From Pseudobutyrivibrio sp. (GTDB lineage Bacteria > Bacillota > Clostridia > Lachnospirales > Lachnospiraceae), in NCBI GenBank assembly GCA_024681435.1, contig JAILAV010000179.1, positions 1 through 42,821 on the forward strand: a stretch of DNA of 42,821 bases, given 5' to 3'. The position numbers were made by a program, and so were the translations under genes. How positions within the stretch are numbered: position 1 is the stretch's first letter; every line of letters starts with the position of its first letter. The notes under the pieces are model-generated. The model saw nothing but the letters and a program-made list of their open reading frames with translations, made no database searches and was not told the DNA's origin. This document shows, one piece after another, positions 25,909 to 33,587 of this stretch.

Positions 25909-26499
25909 ATGACTGATAGATTAAAAAAACAGTTAGAGTTTGCTTTAGAAATAGATAAGGAAAAGAATATCTTTAGGCAAACACATCTTTCTAATCACGG
26001 AAGAAATGAGAACGATGCTGAGCATGCTTGGCATATGGCTATAATGGCATATTTATTAAAGGAGTATTCCAACGAACCTGTCGATATTGGTAAAGTAATG
26101 CTTATGTGTCTTATCCATGATATTGTGGAGATTGAGGCTGGAGATACATATGCTTATGATGAGGAAAATAAAAAGACTCAGGCTGCAAGAGAAGAGGCTG
26201 CAAAGCAGCACATCTTTGGAATGCTTCCTAAGGATCAGGCGACAGAGTTAATGGCTCTATTTGATGAGTTTGAAGCATATGAAACTGCTGAAAGTAAATT
26301 TGCTCGTGCAATGGATAATTTACAACCTCTTATTCTAAATGACAGTAACGGTGGAGAGGATTGGAGAGAGCATGGTGTCTGTGCCACACAGGTTCACGGT
26401 AGACAGGATAAGACTGCATTGGGTTCACAGACTCTATTTGAGGTTGTGGATTCTATAATTAAAGCCAATGTAGAGAAGGGAAATATTAAAGACGAATGA
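25909..26499 (+). CDS. HD-domain phosphohydrolase (YfbR/HDDC2-like 5'-deoxynucleotidase family, 196 aa)
   Basis: A compact HD domain with the metal ligands H (NDAEHAWHMA), HD (CLIHDIVEIEAGDTY) and a later D (ARAMDNLQPLIL). Family members remove phosphate from (deoxy)nucleoside 5'-monophosphates. Length fits. An AGGAGAAC site precedes the ATG. The stop overlaps the mnmA start by four bases (ATGA), so they are translationally coupled. Substrate specificity cannot be read from sequence. Confidence 0.88.
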   Translation: MTDRLKKQLEFALEIDKEKNIFRQTHLSNHGRNENDAEHAWHMAIMAYLLKEYSNEPVDIGKVMLMCLIHDIVEIEAGDTYAYDEENKKTQAAREEAAKQHIFGMLPKDQATELMALFDEFEAYETAESKFARAMDNLQPLILNDSNGGEDWREHGVCATQVHGRQDKTALGSQTLFEVVDSIIKANVEKGNIKDE

Positions 26500-27563
26500 A
26501 AGCACTTATAGCTATGAGTGGTGGCGTTGATAGTAGCGTGGCAGCTCTTTTAATGAAAGAAAAAGGGTACGAATGTATAGGTTGTACCATGAAATTATAT
26601 GCTAATGAAGATATTGGTGTATGTAAATCCAACACCTGTTGTTCGTTAGATGATGTGGCGGATGCTAAATCTGTAGCAAGACGTCTTGATATACCACATC
26701 ATACTTTTAATTTCCAGGATAAATTTAGAGAGACTGTAATTGATGATTTCATTAATTGCTACGAGCATGGTATGACACCTAATCCATGTATTCAATGTAA
26801 TAAGCATATGAAGTTTAATGAGTTATATCGTCGAGCACAAATTTTAGGATGCGATAAGATTGTTACAGGTCATTATGTGAGAATTCGTAAATGCGATAAT
26901 GGATACCAGCTTCTAAAGGGATTAGATGTTAATAAGGATCAAAGTTATGTTTTATATAATATGACTCAAGATGAGTTGGCTCACACAGAGTTCCCTCTTG
27001 GAGAACTTTCAAAGGATGAAGTTAGACGTATAGCTGAGGAGCATGATTTTATCAATGCTAATAAGCCGGATAGTCAGGATATATGCTTTGTTCCTGATGG
27101 AGACTATGTATCAGCTCTTAAGAGATTTACAGGAAAAGAATATAAGCCAGGTGAATTTGTTGATAAGGATGGCCAGGTATTAGGCGAGCATAAGGGAATT
27201 GTAGGATATACCATCGGTCAGAGAAAGGGACTTGGTATTTCTGCCGAGTACCCACTATATGTTACTGAGCTTGATGTACCTAATAATAAAGTCATACTTG
27301 GAAAGAACGAGGATTTATTCTCAAAGGATGTATTGGTAAAAGACATTAATTGGATTGATCCAACTGATGTTAGAGAAGAGTTTGATTGTTCAGCTAAGGT
27401 TAGATATAGAATGTCTGACCAGCCATGTCATGTGGTTAGAATAGATGCTACAACTGCTAGAATTACATTTGATGAGCCACAGAGAGCTATTACTCCAGGT
27501 CAATCGGCTGTATTTTATGATGGAGAGGTAGTACTTGGCGGCGGAACTATTGTTAGAGAATAA
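26496..27563 (+). CDS. mnmA: tRNA-specific 2-thiouridylase MnmA (355 aa)
   Basis: Adds sulfur to U34 of tRNA-Lys, -Glu and -Gln, using ATP and a persulfide. The PP-loop is AMSGGVDSSVAALL at the start. The catalytic cysteines are C98 (TPNPCIQCN) and C197 (KPDSQDICFV). The central and C-terminal tRNA-binding barrels follow (GYTIGQRKGLGIS, LGGGTI end). Length is normal. CCSLDDVADAKSVA corresponds to the usual region after the PP-loop. It overlaps the HD gene by four bases and lies 23 bases before metH, so it sits inside an operon. Confidence 0.96.
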   Translation: MKALIAMSGGVDSSVAALLMKEKGYECIGCTMKLYANEDIGVCKSNTCCSLDDVADAKSVARRLDIPHHTFNFQDKFRETVIDDFINCYEHGMTPNPCIQCNKHMKFNELYRRAQILGCDKIVTGHYVRIRKCDNGYQLLKGLDVNKDQSYVLYNMTQDELAHTEFPLGELSKDEVRRIAEEHDFINANKPDSQDICFVPDGDYVSALKRFTGKEYKPGEFVDKDGQVLGEHKGIVGYTIGQRKGLGISAEYPLYVTELDVPNNKVILGKNEDLFSKDVLVKDINWIDPTDVREEFDCSAKVRYRMSDQPCHVVRIDATTARITFDEPQRAITPGQSAVFYDGEVVLGGGTIVRE

Positions 27564-27586
27564 TGTGGCACTTTAAGGAGTAAGAA

Positions 27587-30010
27587 ATGACCAGGGCAGA
27601 ATTTAGAGAATTACTTGAAAGCAGAATAGTTTTTATTGATGGGGCAACAGGTACAGAGCTACAAAAGCGTGGCATGCCAGCTGGAGTTTGCCCAGAAAAA
27701 TGGATTATTGAAAATCCATGGGCAATACAGGAGTTACAAAAGGCATATTATGACGCAGGTTCTGACATTGTTTTGGCACCTACATTTACAGCTTCTCGTA
27801 TTAAGCTTTCTGAATATGGGCTAGAAGATAATCTGGTGGAAATGAACAGACAACTGGTTCGTCTTACTCGCCAGGTCGCAGGAGACAGGGGGCTTGTTGC
27901 AGCAGATATATCCATGACAGGTAAGCAACTATTTCCTCTTGGGGATTTGATGTTTGAAGACCTTGTAGATTGCTATAAGGAGCAGGTAGAGGCTATTATG
28001 CAAGAGGGGGTAGATTTATTTGTTGTTGAGACAATGATGAGCCTTCAGGAATGCCGTGCAGCAGTCCTAGCAATAAAAGAGACTTGTGACCTACCTATTA
28101 TTGTTTCTCTTACATTTAATCCAGATGGAAAGACACTTTATGGAACATCACCAGACACAGCTATGATTGTGCTGGAGTCTATGGGTGTTGACTGCGTAGG
28201 TATGAATTGTAGTACAGGGCCTGATGCTATGCTTGAATTGGTGCAGCAGATGGCTGCAGTTGCAAATATTCCTATTATTGTAAAGCCTAATGCAGGCTTG
28301 CCAGAATTAGAGGATGGCAAGACCGTATATAAAATGGGACCTGCAGAATTTACAGATGCCTGTGAGAAGCTATATAAAGCTGGCGCATGGCTTTTCGGTG
28401 GATGTTGTGGTTCTACACCAGACCATATTAGAGCCTTAGTATCTAGAATGAAGGATAAGCCTCAGCATAAGATAGAGGAGAAGTCTCTTCGTGTTGTTAC
28501 TTCTGAGAGAATGAATACATGGATAGATCTAGATGGACCATTCATGGTTATCGGTGAAAGAATTAATCCTACTGGAAAGAAAAAGTTTCAGGCATCCCTA
28601 TTAGAAGGCTCAATGTCTATGGTATTGGATTTTGCCAGAGCCCAGGAGGAAAAAGGCGCAAACATTCTTGATGTAAATATGGGTATGAATGGTATTGATG
28701 AGAAGAAGATGATGGTTGATAGCATTTATGAGATTACATCAGCTGTTGATTTGCCTCTTTGCCTTGATACTAGTCATGTGGATGTTATGGAGGCTGCCCT
28801 TAGAGTTTATCCGGGACGTGCTCTTATTAACTCTATTTCAGCTGAAAAAGAAAAGATGGAGCCACTTCTTAAGCTTGCTAAGAAATATGGTGCCATGTTT
28901 ATTACACTTCCTTTATCAGGCGCTGGACTTCCAAAGGATATAGAAGAGAAAAAGCAGCACATCAATACAGTTCTTACAGCTGCACAAAACATTGGTTTAA
29001 AGAAAGAGGATGCTGTAGTAGATGTTTTGGTTCAGACTGTTGGTGCTGAAGGTACAGCTGGCTTACAGTGTTTTGAAACTATTGAATATTGCAAAAACGA
29101 ATTAAATCTTCCTACAGTATGTGGTCTTTCGAATATTTCTTTTGGCATGCCAAATAGACCATTTGTTAATACTACATATCTTACTATAGCAGTTAGCAAA
29201 GGCCTGACTATGGCTATTGCAAATCCAGATCAAGACATGCTTATGTATTGCGCTAAAGCTGCAGATACACTTATGAATAAGCCGGGAGCACTGGAGAAGT
29301 ATGCATCACTGCCTGTACTGGAAACAGGTGTTAAAAAGGCCGGTGTGCAGCAGGATGCAGCTGCAAAGGACAATTCTACATCAGTAGATTCACCTATAGC
29401 AGAATGTGTAATCAAGGGAAAGAAAGAACAGATTGTTATAGAGGTTCAAAAGGCTCTTGATGAAGGTATAGAACCTCAGACTATTATAGAGGAACATCTT
29501 ATAAAGGGAATCAATGTAGTAGGTGACCTCTACGATAAAAAGAAGTATTTCTTACCACAGCTTATAGCTGGTGCTAATGCCATGGAAACTGGTATGAAAG
29601 TTATTGAGCCATTGCTTGCTGGTCAGGAAGGAGATGCTAAAGCCACAATTGTTATAGCCACAGTAGAAGGAGATATCCATGACATTGGAAAGAACCTTGT
29701 GGCACTGATGTTAAAGAATTACGGCTACAATGTTATTGATTTAGGAAAAGATGTACCAGCTGAAACTATTATAGATAAGGCTGTAGAGGTTAATGCTGAT
29801 ATTATTGGTTTATCAGCCCTTATGACCACAACAATGATGCGTATGGATGATGTTGTTAAGCTGGCAAAGGATAAAGGTTGCAAGGCACAGATTATCATCG
29901 GTGGTGCATGTATAAATGAGTCCTTCAAGGATGAGATAAGTGCGGATGGATATTCAGCAGATGCAGCAGAGTGCGTTAAGCTTGTAGCTAATTTAATGAG
30001 TAAGTTCTAA
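27587..30010 (+). CDS. metH: Cobalamin-dependent methionine synthase, without reactivation domain (807 aa)
   Basis: Transfers a methyl group from methyl-THF to homocysteine through cobalamin. Domains: homocysteine S-methyltransferase (1-~290) with zinc cysteines in VGMNCSTGPDAM and FGGCCGSTPDHI; pterin-binding domain (~315-570) from MVIGERINPTGKKKF; B12 cap and Rossmann domains (~600-807) with the cobalt-ligand motif GDIHDIGKN (H698). The ~330-residue C-terminal SAM-dependent reactivation domain of E. coli MetH is absent, as is usual in Clostridia. AAGGAG precedes the ATG. No cobalamin or SAM riboswitch lies before it. The neighbouring FolT could supply its folate. Confidence 0.95.
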   Translation: MTRAEFRELLESRIVFIDGATGTELQKRGMPAGVCPEKWIIENPWAIQELQKAYYDAGSDIVLAPTFTASRIKLSEYGLEDNLVEMNRQLVRLTRQVAGDRGLVAADISMTGKQLFPLGDLMFEDLVDCYKEQVEAIMQEGVDLFVVETMMSLQECRAAVLAIKETCDLPIIVSLTFNPDGKTLYGTSPDTAMIVLESMGVDCVGMNCSTGPDAMLELVQQMAAVANIPIIVKPNAGLPELEDGKTVYKMGPAEFTDACEKLYKAGAWLFGGCCGSTPDHIRALVSRMKDKPQHKIEEKSLRVVTSERMNTWIDLDGPFMVIGERINPTGKKKFQASLLEGSMSMVLDFARAQEEKGANILDVNMGMNGIDEKKMMVDSIYEITSAVDLPLCLDTSHVDVMEAALRVYPGRALINSISAEKEKMEPLLKLAKKYGAMFITLPLSGAGLPKDIEEKKQHINTVLTAAQNIGLKKEDAVVDVLVQTVGAEGTAGLQCFETIEYCKNELNLPTVCGLSNISFGMPNRPFVNTTYLTIAVSKGLTMAIANPDQDMLMYCAKAADTLMNKPGALEKYASLPVLETGVKKAGVQQDAAAKDNSTSVDSPIAECVIKGKKEQIVIEVQKALDEGIEPQTIIEEHLIKGINVVGDLYDKKKYFLPQLIAGANAMETGMKVIEPLLAGQEGDAKATIVIATVEGDIHDIGKNLVALMLKNYGYNVIDLGKDVPAETIIDKAVEVNADIIGLSALMTTTMMRMDDVVKLAKDKGCKAQIIIGGACINESFKDEISADGYSADAAECVKLVANLMSKF

Positions 30011-30029
30011 AAGAATTTATAGAGGTTTT

Positions 30030-31076
30030 ATGGAAGAGAAAAAACATAAACGAAGAGTACATTATTCTGGTAAGTACCCAAAGAAGTTTGAGGAAAAATA
30101 TAAAGAGCATAACCCTGAAAAGTACGCGGATACCATTGAGCATGTTATTTCTAAGGGTTCTACACCAGCTGGTATGCATATTTCCATTATGGTGCAGGAA
30201 ATACTTGATTTCTTGCAGATAAAACCAGGGCAACAGGGCTTGGATTGTACTCTTGGTTATGGCGGCCATACAAGAAAGATGCTTGAACAGCTTCAGGGCC
30301 AGGGGCGTATATACGGATTGGATGTTGATCCGATTGAATCCGCAAAGACGGTAGAAAGACTAAGAGGCTTTGGTTTCGGTGAGGATATTTTCCAGTTTAG
30401 ACTTATTAATTTTGCTAATATAGATAAGGTTGCCGAGGAAGTTGGTAAGTTTGATTTTGTGTTGGCTGATTTAGGTGTTTCATCAATGCAGATTGATAAT
30501 CCAGAAAGAGGTTTTTCGTATAAGATTGATGGGCCTCTTGATTTACGACTTAACCCGAAACATGGTGAAAGTGCAGCAGAGCGACTTCATAATATTACAG
30601 AAGAAGAGTTTATTGGAATGATGATTGAAAATTCTGATGAGCCTTATGCCAAAGTGATAGCTCATAAAGTATTTTCTCTTATGGCAAAGGGTAATTCTAT
30701 GGACACCACTACAGCACTTCGCGAAGCTATAGCAGAAGCTTTGTGGAAGGTGCCAAAGGAAGAAAAGGATCAGGCAATAAAGAAAAGCTGCGCTCGTGTT
30801 TTTCAGGCGCTTCGTATAGACGTTAATAGTGAATTCGAAGTTTTATATTCTTTTCTAGAAAAGCTACCTGGCATATTAAATCCAGGAGGTCGTGTGGCAA
30901 TTTTGACCTTTCATTCTGGTGAGGATAGATTGGTTAAAAAATCATTTAAAGAGCTTGCAAAAGAAGGAGTTTATTCGGATGTATCTTCAGATGTAATCCG
31001 TCCATCTGTTGAGGAATGCCGTATCAATCCAAGAAGTAAATCTACAAAGATGAGATGGGCTATAAAGGGAGAATAG
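30030..31076 (+). CDS. rsmH: RsmH-like 16S rRNA (cytosine-N4)-methyltransferase, paralogue outside the dcw cluster (348 aa)
   Basis: SAM-dependent methyltransferase of the RsmH/MraW family. Matching motifs are LDCTLGYGGHTRKML, VLADLGVSSMQIDNPERGFSY, DGPLDLRLN, RVFQALRIDVNSE, HSGEDRLVKK and INPRSKSTKMRWA. It differs from canonical RsmH in a basic ~45-residue N-terminal extension (HKRRVHYSGKYPKKF), GMHISIMVQE in place of the usual HxPVLLxE start, and HSGEDR in place of HSLEDR. Canonical rsmH lies beside ftsL and division genes; this one follows metH by 19 bases. It may be a second copy with a different target, or the only copy. AGAGGT precedes the ATG. Confidence 0.85.
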   Translation: MEEKKHKRRVHYSGKYPKKFEEKYKEHNPEKYADTIEHVISKGSTPAGMHISIMVQEILDFLQIKPGQQGLDCTLGYGGHTRKMLEQLQGQGRIYGLDVDPIESAKTVERLRGFGFGEDIFQFRLINFANIDKVAEEVGKFDFVLADLGVSSMQIDNPERGFSYKIDGPLDLRLNPKHGESAAERLHNITEEEFIGMMIENSDEPYAKVIAHKVFSLMAKGNSMDTTTALREAIAEALWKVPKEEKDQAIKKSCARVFQALRIDVNSEFEVLYSFLEKLPGILNPGGRVAILTFHSGEDRLVKKSFKELAKEGVYSDVSSDVIRPSVEECRINPRSKSTKMRWAIKGE

Positions 31077-31147
31077 GAATTTGCTTGAGATGATTATTCA
31101 GCAAATTCCTCATATATAAAAAAGTATTGCGAATATTATATTTTCGG

Positions 31148-31176
31148 TTGACAATGCCCTTTTTGAATGTTATATT
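31148..31176 (+). promoter_or_regulatory. Promoter of the tRNA-Val/tRNA-Met unit
   Basis: Consensus TTGACA, 17-base spacer, TATATT, about 35 bases before tRNA-Val. Confidence 0.85.
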
Positions 31177-31210
31177 TTAACAGTCGCTTGAAGCAATAGC
31201 AACAAGCTCT

Positions 31211-31283
31211 GGGATCTTAGCTCAGCTGGGAGAGCATCTGCCTTACAAGCAGAGGGTCACAGGTTCGAGCCCTGTAGGTCCCA
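31211..31283 (+). tRNA. tRNA-Val (anticodon UAC)
   Basis: A 73-nt cloverleaf with acceptor GGGATCT/AGGTCCC, D-arm AGCTCAGCTGGGAGAGC, anticodon loop CTTACAA (TAC) and T-loop TTCGAGC. Discriminator A73; CCA not encoded. Confidence 0.96.
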
Positions 31284-31308
31284 TTTAGTTCGAAAATATT
31301 ACGTATAT

Positions 31309-31382
31309 GGCGAGATAGCTCAGTTGGCTAGAGCACGCGGTTCATACCCGCGGTGTCGAGGGTTCGAATCCCCCTCTCGCTA
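31309..31382 (+). tRNA. tRNA-Met (anticodon CAU), elongator type
   Basis: A 74-nt cloverleaf with acceptor GGCGAGA/TCTCGCT including the G1-U72 pair of Gram-positive elongator tRNA-Met, D-arm AGCTCAGTTGGCTAGAGC, anticodon loop TTCATAC (CAT) and T-loop TTCGAAT. It is not initiator-like, since it has no C1:A72 mismatch or GGG/CCC anticodon stem. A lysidine-type tRNA-Ile2 is less likely from overall similarity. Confidence 0.92.
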
Positions 31383-31439
31383 CGCAACAAGAAGGAATCC
31401 ATTCGGATTCTTTTTTTGTTGTGTAGCGGAGGGGGATTC
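31366..31439 (+). repeat. Inverted repeat made of the tRNA-Met 3' end and a downstream reverse copy
   Basis: The T-loop/acceptor 3' strand of tRNA-Met and its flank (31366-31390, ending CGCTACGCAACAA) reappears in reverse complement at 31416-31439 (TTGTTGTGTAGCG, then GAGGGGGATTC), with one deletion and one substitution. The terminator hairpin lies between the arms. Too close to perfect to be chance; origin unknown. Confidence 0.85.
31394..31417 (+). terminator. Terminator after tRNA-Met
   Basis: GAATCC and GGATTC form the core stem with a 4-base loop, followed by seven T. It lies in the centre of a much larger inverted repeat (31366-31439). Confidence 0.85.
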
Positions 31440-31709
31440 TATACTTAATCAAACCACGGGTCTCCCGCGACGACCAATCCGGTAGGCGAGAATTCGAATC
31501 ATTGCTTTCACTTGCAGTAACTGGCGGAGATCATAGTTGGATTTAGACTTTAAATCGACGTTTTCTTCGTACTGATGTTTTTCGATCGTTAAAGTAAACA
31601 TGATGCAAGAAAAATAATTATATTTAGGCATTTTTGCTATCAAAGACACATTTGTAACATATTTAGCTAATAGAATCTCAAACAAGTTACAAAACACGGC
31701 ACCAGATTT
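31440..31709. other. Intergenic region with a GC-richer patch; no supported gene
   Basis: After the reverse tRNA-Met copy comes a stretch (about 31456-31510) that is richer in GC than its surroundings. It contains CGGGTCTCCCG and a T-loop-like TTCGAATC, but no cloverleaf folds. Then ordinary AT-rich sequence leads to the PepSY gene. The minus-strand ORF 31449-31721 crosses the PepSY ribosome-binding site, and I do not accept it. Likely tRNA debris or the remnant of an old integration. Confidence 0.5.
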
Positions 31710-31723
31710 TGGAGGGTACAATT

Positions 31724-32002
31724 ATGATGAAGAAGTTATTTGCATCTATTTTTACATTTGCAGGTACAGCTTATGCATTTGCAGCTGAAGAAGCAGTAGT
31801 TATTACTGAGGATGATGCATTACAAATTGCACTTGATACAGCAAACTTTAAGGCTACATCTATTCAATATCCTAAGGTTTGGGATGATACTAATGATGGA
31901 ACAGCTATTTACAAAGTTGTATTTTATGTTGGCCCTGTTGAATTTGCATATCAAATTGATAAAGCTTCAGGTGAAGTATTAGCATCTGAGATTAATGACT
32001 AA
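31724..32002 (+). CDS. Secreted PepSY-domain protein (92 aa)
   Basis: A signal peptide (MMKKLFASIFTFAGTAYAFA, cleavage near AFA-AEE) precedes one PepSY domain: ITEDDALQIALDTANF, then YKVVFYVGPVEFAYQIDKASGEVLASEIND. PepSY domains are found as inhibitors or chaperones of secreted peptidases and in wall-associated proteins. The ATG at 31724 is chosen because GGAGGG lies 8 bases upstream; the track's TTG start overlaps that site. It stands alone between the tRNA region and a terminator. The target is unknown. Confidence 0.85.
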   Translation: MMKKLFASIFTFAGTAYAFAAEEAVVITEDDALQIALDTANFKATSIQYPKVWDDTNDGTAIYKVVFYVGPVEFAYQIDKASGEVLASEIND

Positions 32003-32036
32003 TTAAATTTGAAAACTGGAAATTGAGAAATTATTT

Positions 32037-32066
32037 GGGGCACCTCAACAAGGGTGCCATTTTTGT
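32037..32066 (+). terminator. Terminator after the PepSY gene
   Basis: GGCACC and GGTGCC pair around an 8-base loop, then ATTTTTG. Confidence 0.8.
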
Positions 32067-32129
32067 TAAGTATAGATAATACAGTATATTAGTATTGCAT
32101 GTTATACAAAAGATAGAAAATGTAGAAGT

Positions 32130-32159
32130 TTGACAATATATAACTATACAGGGTAATAT
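32130..32159 (+). promoter_or_regulatory. Promoter for the 312-aa secreted protein
   Basis: Consensus TTGACA, 18-base spacer, TAATAT, about 50 bases before the ATG. Confidence 0.75.
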
Positions 32160-32211
32160 AGCAATATTGATCTATAAATCTCATAGAGGGGATGAAAGGT
32201 AGGAGTTTTTA

Positions 32212-33150
32212 ATGAAAAAGATTTTATCAATGATGTTGGCTTTAGCGGCAGTAATTACATGTGTTACAACAAGCTCTATTACTGCGAGTGCAGCTTCGCC
32301 TGTTGAAGAGCTGTATGCCGTTATGAAGCAGAGTGATGGTTTAGTTGTAAATGGTAAGAGCTATGATTCCATTGCAATTGCAAAGTTACTAAAGGTACAG
32401 AGCCCAATTGTGACTTCGATAGCTGGTTATGAGTATCAATATCAAAATGAGTATGATGACTTCGGATATTTTTGGCGAAGTGATAGAAGAATTATACTTA
32501 TGAGCAACGGCTCATCAAATTATGAGAATCAAGAAAATGTTGTATATTATGATGTGTTATATGATGCGGTCAAAGGTGGTGTTGTTCCAGCAGCGCAAGC
32601 AGCAGAAGCAAATAAGCCATGTCAACTTATGAGCGCTAACTCTGATATATATAATTCAGTAACTGGTGGATTTACTACAAATGAACTTGCAGCTAGAAAT
32701 ATTAATGCTCAATTTTTAGCATCTTACATGCAGGCCCATAATTTTACATCTGCAGAAGATGTGGTTAAGTATTTGATGGCTAATGGTGTTGTATTTTGCA
32801 AAGTAGATATTGTTGATACAGGTATGACTGGTCGCAATAAATATAAGACAACACGCATACCTATGCCAAGTGATGTTGTTCTTTCAACACCTTCAGATTC
32901 AGGTCCATACTCAGCTGTAATTGGTAATTTAACAATTAGTTATAGCATAGACGAAGTTAGTGGTGGCGGTACTATTGTTTATGATGATAACGGTGGAATT
33001 ATCAGTGATACAAGTTTAAGCGGTAGAGGTTGTACTTTAGGTATTAGCGATTCTAAAAATCAATTTAGAATAAGCTCAACTATGCTGGGTAATAATATTC
33101 GTACTACATTTGGTAATTCACCATATGAATATCAAAAAACAGAATTATAA
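32212..33150 (+). CDS. Secreted protein of unknown function (312 aa)
   Basis: I do not recognise a domain. A clear signal peptide (KKILSMMLALAAVITCVTT, cleavage near ASA-ASP at ~27) is followed by a polar, Ser/Asn/Tyr-rich protein with no anchor, LPxTG or repeats. The tyrosine-rich stretch GYEYQYQNEYDDFGYFW (~72-88) and a glycine-rich, strand-like C-terminus suggest a folded extracellular beta-rich domain. Two Cys after the signal peptide, C137 and C195 (approximate), plus one near 276, could allow one disulfide. It has its own promoter (TTGACA-18-TAATAT), ribosome-binding site GTAGGAG and terminator, so it is a stand-alone unit. Confidence 0.8.
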   Translation: MKKILSMMLALAAVITCVTTSSITASAASPVEELYAVMKQSDGLVVNGKSYDSIAIAKLLKVQSPIVTSIAGYEYQYQNEYDDFGYFWRSDRRIILMSNGSSNYENQENVVYYDVLYDAVKGGVVPAAQAAEANKPCQLMSANSDIYNSVTGGFTTNELAARNINAQFLASYMQAHNFTSAEDVVKYLMANGVVFCKVDIVDTGMTGRNKYKTTRIPMPSDVVLSTPSDSGPYSAVIGNLTISYSIDEVSGGGTIVYDDNGGIISDTSLSGRGCTLGISDSKNQFRISSTMLGNNIRTTFGNSPYEYQKTEL

Positions 33151-33159
33151 GATTGTTAT

Positions 33160-33188
33160 GGCCGGTTATTAAATAATCGGCCTTTTTT
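33160..33188 (+). terminator. Terminator after the 312-aa secreted protein gene
   Basis: GGCCGGTTA and TAATCGGCC form a GC-rich stem around TTAAA, then TTTTTT. Confidence 0.9.
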
Positions 33189-33197
33189 CTAAAATAT

Positions 33198-33229
33198 AGT
33201 TAGACAAACCTAACTGCTGGTGTTATACT
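33198..33229 (+). promoter_or_regulatory. Metal-regulator-like operator overlapping the -35 of the HMA gene promoter
   Basis: AGTTAGACAAACCTAACT (33198-33215) is a 6-bp inverted repeat resembling DtxR/IdeR/MntR boxes (TTAGGTTnnCCTAA). Its TAGACA forms the -35 of a promoter with 17-base spacing to TATACT (33224-33229). A second, imperfect TAGACAAA occurs at 33249. A repressor bound here would block the promoter. Confidence 0.65.
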
Positions 33230-33265
33230 AATCGCAAAATTAAGGAGGTAGACAAATAGGTAATT

Positions 33266-33523
33266 ATGGTTAAGACAACACTAGAGATAGAAGGTATGAT
33301 GTGTGGCATGTGTGAGTCACATATAAATGATGTTATTAGAAAAGTAGTTCCTGATGCAAAGAAGGTTAAGAGTTCTCATTCTAAAGGAGAGAGTGTTTTT
33401 ATTTCAGATAAAGAACCTGGCGAAGAAAAAATCATGGCTGCTATAGCAGAGACAGGTTATGTAGTACATTCAGTACATACAGAACCATATACAAAGAAGT
33501 TTTTAGGGTTTTTGTCTTTTTAA
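33266..33523 (+). CDS. Heavy-metal-associated (HMA) domain protein, copper-chaperone-like (85 aa)
   Basis: A single ferredoxin-like HMA domain with the metal-binding MCGMC motif (EGMMCGMCESHIND), followed by the expected second half (VFISDKEPGEEKIMAAIAETGYVV). Such proteins carry Cu(I) or another soft metal between transporters and targets. The C-terminal FLGFLSF tail is hydrophobic and unusual for a soluble chaperone. Two possible ribosome-binding sites are present, a strong AAGGAGG 17 bases away and a weak AGG 5 bases away, so translation may be modest. No P-type ATPase or CsoR gene is adjacent, and the operator looks iron/manganese-type rather than copper-type. Confidence 0.88.
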   Translation: MVKTTLEIEGMMCGMCESHINDVIRKVVPDAKKVKSSHSKGESVFISDKEPGEEKIMAAIAETGYVVHSVHTEPYTKKFLGFLSF

Positions 33524-33587
33524 GCGCAGATTGTCATCCAAAAATCTTGTATAATAATATTAGGAGCTTAGATATTTGGAGGGGTCT

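Noticed and set aside
31309-31382. tRNA-Ile2 (CAU read as lysidine) or initiator tRNA
   Set aside because: The G1-U72 end and overall sequence fit elongator tRNA-Met; initiator features are absent.
31449-31721. Minus-strand ORF of 90 aa beside the PepSY gene
   Set aside because: It crosses the PepSY ribosome-binding site, has no convincing start, and its C-terminus is the reverse translation of tRNA-like debris.
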